A stretch of 55,677 nt of DNA from NCBI GenBank assembly GCA_026996895.1, contig JALWJX010000002.1:1-55677 (forward strand). Direction: 5' to 3'. The notes under the pieces were generated by a model, which saw only the letters and a program-made list of their open reading frames with translations, was not told the origin of the DNA and did no database searches. A program made the translations under genes and the position numbers. Of this stretch, positions 8,290 to 16,419 are shown in pieces. Source of the stretch: Candidatus Kapaibacterium sp. (GTDB taxonomy: Bacteria > Bacteroidota > Ignavibacteria > Kapaibacteriales > WFXC01). Position 1 is the stretch's first letter; each line of letters starts with the position of its first letter.

Positions 8290-9317
8290 AATTCTTGAGA
8301 TTTTTTTCCTTGTCGAATGACATTGCCGTCGACTTAGGAACTTCCAACACGCTGATCTGGCTCAAGGGGAAGGGGATTGTTTTGAATGAGCCCTCCGTTG
8401 TCGCTTATGATCGGACCACCAAAAGGATTGTTGCTATTGGGAATGCAGCCAAGGCGATGATTGGAAAGACGCATCGCGACTTGCGGACGATGCGTCCTAT
8501 GCGAGATGGCGTGATCGCCGACTTTGAGATTGCTGAAGGAATGCTTCGAGCCTTTATTCGCAAAGTCTCGCCAACGTGGCAACCTGCCCGCCGTGTGGTG
8601 ATTTGCGTTCCTTCCGGGATTACGGAAGTGGAAAAACGAGCCGTGCGAGATAGTGCGGAGCACGCTGGAGCGAAAGAAGTGCACTTGATAGCCGAACCGA
8701 TGGCGGCTGCTATTGGTATAGGACTGGATGTGACAGAGTCGGCAGGTAACCTGATTGTGGATATTGGAGGAGGAACGACGGAGATTGCGGTGATCGCTTT
8801 ATCTGGCATTGTTGTAATGGAATCGCTGCGGATTGCAGGCGATGAGATGACCAATGCCATCATTCAGTATTTTAAGAAAAACTTCAATTTGCTGATTGGG
8901 GAGCAGATGGCAGAGGCGATTAAGTGCCGCGTTGGATCGGCAATGCCGCTGGATCCGGAGGTGGAAATTGAGGTCAAAGGACGGGATTTAGTTTCTGGAG
9001 TGCCGAAGATGGTACGGGCAACGTCGACGGATGTGCGGGAAGCGCTTGGGGATTCAATTCGGATGATTATTGAAGCTATTCGGGCGTTGCTGGAAAAGAC
9101 ACCGCCGGAGCTGGCAGCAGATATTTACGATCGCGGTATTATGCTGACAGGAGGTGGAGCTTTGCTGCAGGGACTGGATGAACGGATCCGGCTGGAAACG
9201 GATCTTCCTGTCCACGTGGCGGATGACCCTCTGACGGCGGTGGTTCGGGGAACAGGAAAAGTGCTGGAGAATTTGTATAGCTATTCCAAGGTCTTGCTGA
9301 AAAGCCAGCGATATTGA
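8286..9317 (+). CDS. mreB: Rod-shape-determining protein MreB
   Basis: A 343-residue bacterial actin. The phosphate 1 loop is AVDLGTSNTLIW near residues 13-24, the phosphate 2 loop is VDIGGGTTEIAV near 158-169, and the adenosine motif is LTGGGALLQGLDE near 285-297. It polymerises under the inner membrane and guides the elongasome. The N-terminal MKFLRFFSLS is a short amphipathic/hydrophobic membrane-binding stretch. It begins the mreBCD operon; mreC follows after 10 bp. The start codon lacks a clear Shine-Dalgarno sequence. Confidence 0.97.
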   Translation: MKFLRFFSLSNDIAVDLGTSNTLIWLKGKGIVLNEPSVVAYDRTTKRIVAIGNAAKAMIGKTHRDLRTMRPMRDGVIADFEIAEGMLRAFIRKVSPTWQPARRVVICVPSGITEVEKRAVRDSAEHAGAKEVHLIAEPMAAAIGIGLDVTESAGNLIVDIGGGTTEIAVIALSGIVVMESLRIAGDEMTNAIIQYFKKNFNLLIGEQMAEAIKCRVGSAMPLDPEVEIEVKGRDLVSGVPKMVRATSTDVREALGDSIRMIIEAIRALLEKTPPELAADIYDRGIMLTGGGALLQGLDERIRLETDLPVHVADDPLTAVVRGTGKVLENLYSYSKVLLKSQRY

Positions 9318-9327
9318 GAGTGAATCA

Positions 9328-10161
9328 ATGTGGTTCTTGCTCCAGTGGATCGAGCGTTTCAAGGAGTATGTTGTTCTGATCCTGCTGAGCGTTATTGCTT
9401 TTGCCCTGATGAGTTTAAGTGATGCTGTCCACCTTTCCCACCTTCGCGGTGTCGTCATTGGTGGTGTAGCCGCAGTGCAGCAGGTCGTGGGAAGTTTCCC
9501 AAATCCTGTGGGCTTAGAGAATGAAAATGCTGCTTTGCGCCGTATTAGCCTGCAATTGATGCAGCAGGCGCTGCGAGCGCGGCAGGCAGTAATTGAAAAT
9601 CAGCAGTTTCGGCAATTATTGCAGTTGAAGGATGCGATCCCGTATCCGGTGAAACCGGCAGAAGTTGTCGGGCGGATAGGCGTACCCGGCAATTTGTTGT
9701 TTGTTCTCAACGTCGGACGTCGCGATAGTGTGTTGCCGGATATGTGTGTGCTCTCCCCCGATGGTGTGGTAGGGCATATCATTGAAGTGACGGATCATTT
9801 CGCCGTCGTTCGGTCGTTGCTTCATCGGAAAACCCGGATCGCGGGGATGCTGGAATCCACGCAGTATCAGGGAATTGTGGTCTGGAATAATCGCCAGGAA
9901 CTACACCTTGAAAATGTCAGTCAATCATATCCGGTTGACGTTGGAGATCGAGTTGTGACTTCTCCTGTGAGCACGCGATATCCTCCCTATTTGCCGATCG
10001 GAGTGGTACAGCGTGTGCAGGATACGCCAGATCGACTGGATCATGTGATTCAATTAGCTCCGTTAGCGGCTTTCGACCGGCTACACTGGGTGGGTGTAGT
10101 GCGGTGGAGAATGACAACGGAGTTGCAGGAGATTTTTCAGCAGTATCAGGATCACCCGTAG
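9328..10161 (+). CDS. mreC: Rod-shape-determining protein MreC
   Basis: A 277-residue protein with one N-terminal transmembrane helix (about residues 14-33), a coiled coil (about 65-105, rich in Glu/Gln/Leu) and the beta-barrel periplasmic domain containing VGRIGVPGNLLFVLNVGRRD, GVVGHIIEV and GDRVVTSPVSTRYPPYLPIGVV. It scaffolds the elongasome in the periplasm. It sits between mreB and mreD as usual. Confidence 0.94.
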   Translation: MWFLLQWIERFKEYVVLILLSVIAFALMSLSDAVHLSHLRGVVIGGVAAVQQVVGSFPNPVGLENENAALRRISLQLMQQALRARQAVIENQQFRQLLQLKDAIPYPVKPAEVVGRIGVPGNLLFVLNVGRRDSVLPDMCVLSPDGVVGHIIEVTDHFAVVRSLLHRKTRIAGMLESTQYQGIVVWNNRQELHLENVSQSYPVDVGDRVVTSPVSTRYPPYLPIGVVQRVQDTPDRLDHVIQLAPLAAFDRLHWVGVVRWRMTTELQEIFQQYQDHP

Positions 10162-10166
10162 GGTCT

Positions 10167-10715
10167 ATGCCCATATTTCGCACGACATCGTCCCGCATCG
10201 AATTACTTCCTGCCGCTTCAACTGATCCTCGATTGCGGCATCTTTTCTATGCTATTGGGATGTTACTGCTGGTCTTTGTACAGGTGGCGCTGGTGCCGCT
10301 GATTGCCATCGGTGCAGCTATTCCGAATTTACCGCTCATTCTCTGTGTGATGATAGCACTCCGGGAAGGACAGATGGCGGGATTGCTGTATGGATTTATC
10401 GCTGGATTGCTCTATGATTTTGCAGCTTTGCAGATCCTGGGGGTTGATGCCTTAGCGTGGATGCTGGCAGCATTTGCAGCAGGATATTTTTATTCGGAAA
10501 GCTCCATCGATTTGAATTTGACCCGACCACGGTTCTTTGGTATTGTGTTGCTGGCAGCGCTCATCCAGAACCTGATTGCTGCTCTGTTTGTCCTCCATCC
10601 ATCAAATCTTTTGGCTGCGGGAGACTTCGCAATCGAACTTGGTGGAAATGTGCTATATACTGTTGGAATGGCAGTATTTCCGTGGATGATTGTTGCTCGT
10701 CGATACGATCGATAG
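10167..10715 (+). CDS. mreD: Rod-shape-determining protein MreD
   Basis: A 182-residue membrane protein with about five hydrophobic helices, matching MreD in size, topology and position after mreC. The segment IPNLPLILCVMIALREGQMAGLLYGFIAGLLYDFA is typical in character. An upstream in-frame ATG at 10104 lies inside mreC, so the ATG at 10167, 5 bp after the mreC stop, is the more likely start. The usual next genes (PBP2 mrdA and rodA) are absent; the operon ends here. Confidence 0.85.
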   Translation: MPIFRTTSSRIELLPAASTDPRLRHLFYAIGMLLLVFVQVALVPLIAIGAAIPNLPLILCVMIALREGQMAGLLYGFIAGLLYDFAALQILGVDALAWMLAAFAAGYFYSESSIDLNLTRPRFFGIVLLAALIQNLIAALFVLHPSNLLAAGDFAIELGGNVLYTVGMAVFPWMIVARRYDR

Positions 10716-10791
10716 CTCTGAAAAGACATTTTTCCTGCTCAGGAAAAAGTGTTAAATGCTGACATTTTTGAGAAGCAAAAATGGTTGAGGT

Positions 10792-10822
10792 TTTGTCTTT
10801 TCCGAAACTTTTCGTAATTTTG
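10792..10822 (+). promoter_or_regulatory. Bacteroidota-type promoter for the BNR-repeat protein
   Basis: TTTG at 10792-10795, a 19-bp spacer and TAATTTTG at 10815-10822 match the Bacteroidota housekeeping pattern TTTG-N19/20-TAnnTTTG exactly. The gene starts 75 bp downstream. This is the best promoter in the window. Confidence 0.6.
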
Positions 10823-10897
10823 CTAACCCGAAAGAAGAAGCCGGGGTGAAGCTTTAAACTGATGAGGCTTAAGTTTAACAAAGATGGGAGTCGCGTG

Positions 10898-12859
10898 ATG
10901 AAGCGAGTGGTTCTTGTATTAGCAGCAGTTTTACTGGTCGTGCCAGTGATGGCGCAACAAACGGCGCAGTTGCAGATCGAGCGTCCCAAAATTAAGCCCT
11001 TAGCAACCGTACAGTTGCCGAAATCAATGGTACTGCCGAAAAACATTAAGCCTAAGAAGATCGTAGTGCGACCGATGCGAGATAAAGCACTGATCGGGAC
11101 AGAGCCGGTGTATCGGAGAGGGACGTCTCCAGCTCAGGGTGTGCGGACGTCAGTGTTGCAGGCACCGGGAGATTCCGTTGGATTTACATACTACGATTAT
11201 CAAACGAATCTTTCAATGCCGGACCGAGTTGTTATCTATCCGGATGAAGGCTTAGCCCAGATGGTCTGGATGGCAGCGATTGATACGGCAACGGATACTC
11301 GCGGAAGCTACTATGCCTTGATCGACATCAGCGGAGATGAGCCGGTGCCGGTGGAAACGCAAAATGGCTGGACGCGAATGGAGGCGAACCGAAGAGGATG
11401 GCCCGAAATTGTGCAGTTTGATAATGGCGCGATCGGGACCGTATCACATACGCCGGTGATCTTTACCCGCAACGACGAAGTTGGCGTGGATGTATGGACA
11501 ACCTACCAGGCTGGTCCGCAGGATGCTGAAGGGAATCGTTCCCTCTGGCCCCGCGTTACGATTGACGGGAAGGGGTATTTACATGCCATTTATACCTATA
11601 ACGGTGGTGCAAATGCATGGCGCTTAGGTTATGTTCGCTCCACGGATGGGGGGGAAACCTGGTCGCTGGATAACGAAGTGATTCTCAACGGCGGTGAAAT
11701 GCTACCGTTAATTAATCCTGATGTCTATGTGGTAGAGGCGCAGGGAGATGTGGTACGGGTTGTCTGGATTGATGAAAGTTTTACGTTATGGACGGTCAGC
11801 TCTACCGATAATGGGGAAACCTGGGGAGAGCCGCAGGCGATACTGGGTCCGCAATTTAGCGATCAGGTGACAGTTGTTGATACGGTCAATGGTGACACAG
11901 TTATCTATGTTACTGACACTGTTCCAACGGTTGGCTATGATATTGATATGCTGCTGGATGCTGACGGTAAAGCACATTACGTGGCCCAGATTATCTTGGT
12001 CTTTATGCAAGGACGGGCAGTCTGGCAGAATGGGCAGTTGGTGCCGGTGCCGGGGACGCAAGAGCTCGGTTTGAGCGATTTTGGAGTTTTGAATATCGGA
12101 TGTGGATATTATAAGGAAGGTACTCAAACAATGGTGCTGATGGCGCCGCCGGCAGGAGGACAATGGGACGGTGAAGGTGAGTGGCCATTATTTGTACTTT
12201 CTATGTCACGCTACCCACAGTTAGGTTTCGGAGAGGATGGGACGTTATATTGTGTGTATACATCGGTAAAAAACGGTGACTATAAAGTATCTGTGGATGA
12301 AGAAACGGGTGATACCACTAAATACCTCTATGGTCACCTGTATGCGACCTACTTCGATGCCAGCGCCGGTCAATGGAGTGAGCCAACGCCATTGACGCCG
12401 GATGGTGTGGATGCCCTGTATGGAACTCTGTGCAACACGGTCACGGATCATCTGTACATTGGCTATCAAGCAGATGATGCACCCGGTACCATTTTTGGTG
12501 GCTATCCGACCGATCAACCGACCAAGGTGATGTTTTTGGCATTTCCGACGAGCAATCTCAAAGGTGTAAGCGATGTCCGGGAAACGACGGATCTGAAATT
12601 GCGCGCTTATGCGACACCGAATCCGGCGCAGGGAGCAGTTCGGATTTACTACACCCTGGATGAGACCGTGCCGGTGCAAATCCGGATTTCCGATCTGCTG
12701 GGTCGGACCATTGCCACCTTTGACAAAGGTGTGCAAACGCCGGGGACGCACCTGCTGTGGCTGAAGACGCAGGAATATGAGATGGGCACTGGATCGTACT
12801 ATTGCACGATTACAGCAGGACAGCGGAGTGTGACGTTGCTTCTGAAGGTTGTGCGGTAA
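10898..12859 (+). CDS. Secreted BNR-repeat (sialidase-fold) protein with T9SS sorting domain
   Basis: A 653-residue exported protein. A signal peptide runs from residue 1 to about 20 and ends in PVMAQ. The middle carries Asp-box-like repeats (STDGGETWSLD and STDNGETWGEPQ), typical of six-bladed sialidase/BNR propellers. The last 90 residues form a T9SS type A sorting domain beginning RAYATPNPAQGAVRIYY and ending GTGSYYCTITAGQRSVTLLLKVVR. The ATG at 10898 is chosen over one 36 bp upstream because it starts the signal peptide and follows GGGAG. Asp boxes do not prove sialidase activity, and I see no convincing catalytic arginine triad. Likely surface-exposed or released; substrate unknown. Confidence 0.75.
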   Translation: MKRVVLVLAAVLLVVPVMAQQTAQLQIERPKIKPLATVQLPKSMVLPKNIKPKKIVVRPMRDKALIGTEPVYRRGTSPAQGVRTSVLQAPGDSVGFTYYDYQTNLSMPDRVVIYPDEGLAQMVWMAAIDTATDTRGSYYALIDISGDEPVPVETQNGWTRMEANRRGWPEIVQFDNGAIGTVSHTPVIFTRNDEVGVDVWTTYQAGPQDAEGNRSLWPRVTIDGKGYLHAIYTYNGGANAWRLGYVRSTDGGETWSLDNEVILNGGEMLPLINPDVYVVEAQGDVVRVVWIDESFTLWTVSSTDNGETWGEPQAILGPQFSDQVTVVDTVNGDTVIYVTDTVPTVGYDIDMLLDADGKAHYVAQIILVFMQGRAVWQNGQLVPVPGTQELGLSDFGVLNIGCGYYKEGTQTMVLMAPPAGGQWDGEGEWPLFVLSMSRYPQLGFGEDGTLYCVYTSVKNGDYKVSVDEETGDTTKYLYGHLYATYFDASAGQWSEPTPLTPDGVDALYGTLCNTVTDHLYIGYQADDAPGTIFGGYPTDQPTKVMFLAFPTSNLKGVSDVRETTDLKLRAYATPNPAQGAVRIYYTLDETVPVQIRISDLLGRTIATFDKGVQTPGTHLLWLKTQEYEMGTGSYYCTITAGQRSVTLLLKVVR

Positions 12860-12926
12860 AAGCAGATTGCGTCAGCAGCTTCGGAGGTGCTCGGTGAGGG
12901 CAACCGGAAGTATATAACAGAAGTGC

Positions 12927-12969
12927 AAGGGGAAAGTCAAGGACACATCGTCCTTACCTTCCCCTTTTT
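12927..12969 (+). terminator. Intrinsic terminator after the BNR-repeat gene
   Basis: AAGGGGAAAGTCAAGGAC pairs with GTCCTTACCTTCCCCTT around ACATC with a single mismatch and bulge, and T bases follow. It separates the BNR-repeat gene from the TonB receptor. Confidence 0.85.
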
Positions 12970-13105
12970 GTTGTGATGCTGGTGCGCTGAAAGCGGAAAA
13001 GATAGGGGACGTTTCGCGTGGGTGGTGAGAGGATTTTTTGAGGGAAAGAAAAAGGGTGGAAAGCTCTGTGGTGCGATTGGGGATCCTGAAAAAATTGAAC
13101 ATTTG
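12970..13105. other. Intergenic stretch without recognised content
   Basis: No open frame, RNA gene or clear promoter is seen here. A short G/A-rich tract and a TTTG at 13102 are the only notable points. Confidence 0.4.
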
Positions 13106-13160
13106 ATAACGTGGACTGAAAGTCATAAGAGGAGTTTGTCCATAAATAACGGGGACTGAA
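13106..13160 (+). repeat. Two 15-bp direct repeats in the TonB-receptor leader
   Basis: ATAACGTGGACTGAA at 13106-13120 recurs as ATAACGGGGACTGAA at 13146-13160, 14 of 15 bases identical and exactly 40 bp apart. The second copy ends on the A of the start codon and supplies the likely ribosome site GGGGA. The pair could be an operator or an RNA element. Confidence 0.5.
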
Positions 13161-16100
13161 TGATGAAACGATTGTTTGTAATTCTGGTGGGATTGGGTTT
13201 CTTAATGCCCGCAGCCCTCTGGGCAGGAATCTACGGAACCTTAACAGGCAAAGTGACCGATGAAAATGGCAAACCGTTGCCGGGAGCAACGGTTATGCTG
13301 GAAGGTACCAGCCTGGGGGCAGTGACCCGAGCGGATGGTACGTACCGCATTGTGAAAATTCCCGCAGGAACTTATACGGTTATTGCCCGGATGATTGGGC
13401 GGCAGGAGGTTCGAAAGACCGTGCGAATCTCAGCAGATGCTATTGAAGAGTTGAACTTTGTGCTCCGTGAAAAAGCGCTGCAAACAAAGGAAGTTGTGGT
13501 AACCGCACGGCGACTGGTTGATAATACCCGCGTTGGAGCAATGACCGATTTTTCCAGTGAAGATTTAACTTCAATTCCGCGGGAGACGGTGCAATCGACT
13601 GTCATTTTAACCCCGGGGGTGCTGGCAGCAGGGACAGGATTTTACATTCGTGGGGGGCGCCCAACGCACACAGAGTTCCGGGTCGATGGGTTGGATTTGA
13701 GCGATCAATTTCGTGGTGGTACTGGAAGTATCGGACTCAATGATTTCCCCATCACCAGTACGTTTGGAACCGAAGAAGTACAGGTCATCAAAGGCGGATT
13801 TGCTGCTGAGTATGGTTCTCTGGGAGGCGTCGTCAATGTGGTGACGAAAACAGGGCGAGTTGATCGGTACGAAGGATTTCTCCGCTTTCGGATGGATATC
13901 CCGGCGCTGTTTGGGAAAGCGGACAATGGCATTAAAGCGCAGGGATCTAATAGCCGCCGTATTGATTTTGGTATCGGCGGTCCGTTGCTGTCCAAAGATG
14001 TTTTCGGTCGTCCCGTGACCTTCTATCTGAGTGCCTGGCACGAATATGAGCAGTTCCGGGGCAATGGATTGGGCGTGATTGATCCGTGGGGGAATAACAT
14101 TGGACAATTGCCAAACAACCGCCGATGGGTTGGGAACATTACCGGACGTCTGAAGTTGGGTGTTACCGATAACATTAATCTGATAGTCGGAGGACAGTAT
14201 GGTCGCACGTTGCTGGAAACAATGAGCTGGGGATGGCTCTATGCGACCGATCCCGGACTGGGGTATAAATGGGGCGGAGGTTTTATGCAATTGAATCTGC
14301 CGGAATATGTTGCGAAACGTCCGGTTGCCAATCAATACCTGTCCCAATGGCTGGCACGGATCAATCATACTTTGACACCTTCCAGTTTTTATGAGTTGAC
14401 CGTGTCCTGGAACTACAACCGCTTTGAAGCTTCGAAGCGAAAGATCTATTGGGATATGGAGGCGCAGCAGTGGGTGATTCCGGACGGGGCGCTGGATCCG
14501 AACTTTATCACAGGATTTACGATCTGGGAACCAGTTGATGATGGATTCCTCCTCCCGGATGGTTCGGTATTGTCCGAAAAAGATCGGATTCTGGATCCCT
14601 ATTACCTGTATCAGGCGCCCGTTCCTACGGAAGATGATCTGGTGGTTGCCAGTCGACCTGCCCCCAGCCCCTTAACAGGCTATATTGAAGGGGGAACTGA
14701 TGCTACCAGTACCAGAAACCCGTATTCGCTGCAGAGCTTCTTTGCAGCGCACGGCAACACGCGGACGTTTGATTTCCGCTGGTCCAGCTATTTCCAGGTC
14801 GATGGGTACTACTACAACCTGTTTGAAACCGGGGAATTTAAGCATCAGTTGAAAGCGGGATTTGAGGCACGGTTTTACGAACTACACCGACATTATAATT
14901 CACTGCCGTGGGATGGTAATCCCTTCTTTGATGTCTACACGGATCAGTGGGGTGGCAATCTTTACGCGGACCCAACCGATGTTGCAACCCGGGAGTTGAC
15001 CAGTCGGCCATTCCGCCCACGGGAAGGAGCCGTTTATGTCCAGGATCAGATACAGTATCGCGGCATTATTATCACGCCCGGAGTGCGAGTTGATATTATT
15101 GATCCGAACTCGGTTGCTCGAAATGTGTTGAATCCCTTCATACCGATCCAGTATCAGAAGTTCGATACGGCTGGATGGTTCAAGCAGGCATCGGTGAAAG
15201 TGCAGGTCAGTCCACGGCTGTACATCGCATATCCGCTGACCGATCGATCGAATTTCAATGTGTCGTATGCGATGCTCTTTGACCGTCCGCCGTTCAATGA
15301 CTTCTATGATGCATTCAACACCTATCGATTGCGTGGAAACCAGATTATTGGAGATCCCGACATTCAGCCGCAAACGGTGAAGATGTATGAGGTAGGATAT
15401 AGCAATCAGCTCAGCGATATCTTCGCTCTGGATATCCGGGCATACTACAAGGATATGCTGAACCTGACAGGATTGAGCTATGTGCCTGCTGTTCCCATGC
15501 CGTATTCATTGGTGACAGTCGGTGAGTATGGGAACGCGCGAGGGATCGAAATCGAACTGCGGAAACAACCAACAACGGCTGATCACTTTGGTTTCCGTCT
15601 GGGATATACCCTCTCGCAGGCAAAGGGAACCGCATCCAGTACAGGGTCAAACTACTGGCTGGTCATTGTTGGCGCAACCGATCCCTTCACAGGTGGAATG
15701 CGGGTCTTCCCGCTCCAGGAATATCCGCTCGATTACGATCGTCCGCACCGGATTGATGCGGTGTTTAACTTCATCTGGGGCAATGATGAAGGTCCTTCCA
15801 TCGGCGGCATTTATCTGCTGGAAAACACCTTGATTAACTTTACTGGATTCTACCAGAGCGGATTGCCGTATACCCGACTGGATAAAAATGGCAATCAGAT
15901 TGGGGAATACAACGGAGAACGGCAGCCAGACTACTGGCGAGTTGATATGCGGATCGAGCGTGCCTTCCGTCTGAAGGATTTGTTTGGGGATGTCTTCTCG
16001 GATAACGCCCGGATTAGTTTCTTTGTGGATGTTATCAATCTACTGAATCGCACCGAGCCAGTAGCGGTTTACGCACGTACAGGCAATCCCGATTATGATG

Positions 16101-16372
16101 GGCAGAATCTGAACCTCCGAATCGGAGATTTCCCATTAGTGAATTATTACCGCGATGGGGATCCAAATAACTCTGCTACATACCGATCCGATCAGTATGA
16201 CCGTGCCGGGAAACGGCTGTATAATGCTTCGGTCGATTTTAATAAGGACGGCATCACAACGCAGTTAGAACGGTATCAAGCCTATCAGAAGTTTGTGCAG
16301 GATGCTATTGCTCGCCGTGTGAATTATCAGTTTCCGCGGCAGGTCTTCTTTGGATTTTCTGTGAACTTTTAA
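13160..16372 (+). CDS. TonB-dependent outer-membrane receptor with CarboxypepD_reg-like N-terminus
   Basis: A 1070-residue outer-membrane protein. After a signal peptide (about 1-23) comes a carboxypeptidase-regulatory-like domain (about 25-110: GTLTGKVTDENGKPLPGA), then the plug (about 115-225, with the FYIRGGRPTHTEFRVDGLDL and GGFAAEYGSLGGVVNVVTKTG motifs), then a long beta-barrel ending in FFGFSVNF with the terminal Phe used for barrel assembly. It imports an unknown ligand, or assists surface export, using TonB energy. No SusD gene follows. Instead a large secreted protein and a PorV-family barrel follow on the same strand, suggesting a joint role. Two ATGs are adjacent at 13160 and 13163. 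Confidence 0.92.
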   Translation: MMKRLFVILVGLGFLMPAALWAGIYGTLTGKVTDENGKPLPGATVMLEGTSLGAVTRADGTYRIVKIPAGTYTVIARMIGRQEVRKTVRISADAIEELNFVLREKALQTKEVVVTARRLVDNTRVGAMTDFSSEDLTSIPRETVQSTVILTPGVLAAGTGFYIRGGRPTHTEFRVDGLDLSDQFRGGTGSIGLNDFPITSTFGTEEVQVIKGGFAAEYGSLGGVVNVVTKTGRVDRYEGFLRFRMDIPALFGKADNGIKAQGSNSRRIDFGIGGPLLSKDVFGRPVTFYLSAWHEYEQFRGNGLGVIDPWGNNIGQLPNNRRWVGNITGRLKLGVTDNINLIVGGQYGRTLLETMSWGWLYATDPGLGYKWGGGFMQLNLPEYVAKRPVANQYLSQWLARINHTLTPSSFYELTVSWNYNRFEASKRKIYWDMEAQQWVIPDGALDPNFITGFTIWEPVDDGFLLPDGSVLSEKDRILDPYYLYQAPVPTEDDLVVASRPAPSPLTGYIEGGTDATSTRNPYSLQSFFAAHGNTRTFDFRWSSYFQVDGYYYNLFETGEFKHQLKAGFEARFYELHRHYNSLPWDGNPFFDVYTDQWGGNLYADPTDVATRELTSRPFRPREGAVYVQDQIQYRGIIITPGVRVDIIDPNSVARNVLNPFIPIQYQKFDTAGWFKQASVKVQVSPRLYIAYPLTDRSNFNVSYAMLFDRPPFNDFYDAFNTYRLRGNQIIGDPDIQPQTVKMYEVGYSNQLSDIFALDIRAYYKDMLNLTGLSYVPAVPMPYSLVTVGEYGNARGIEIELRKQPTTADHFGFRLGYTLSQAKGTASSTGSNYWLVIVGATDPFTGGMRVFPLQEYPLDYDRPHRIDAVFNFIWGNDEGPSIGGIYLLENTLINFTGFYQSGLPYTRLDKNGNQIGEYNGERQPDYWRVDMRIERAFRLKDLFGDVFSDNARISFFVDVINLLNRTEPVAVYARTGNPDYDGQNLNLRIGDFPLVNYYRDGDPNNSATYRSDQYDRAGKRLYNASVDFNKDGITTQLERYQAYQKFVQDAIARRVNYQFPRQVFFGFSVNF

Positions 16373-16419
16373 ATCCTTGAGCAAGTCGTATGTGTCACAT
16401 AAAAGTGAGAAGAAGGACG

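Noticed and set aside
10721-10757. Inverted repeat after mreD as a possible terminator
   Set aside because: The stem is short and A/T-rich and no T run follows it.
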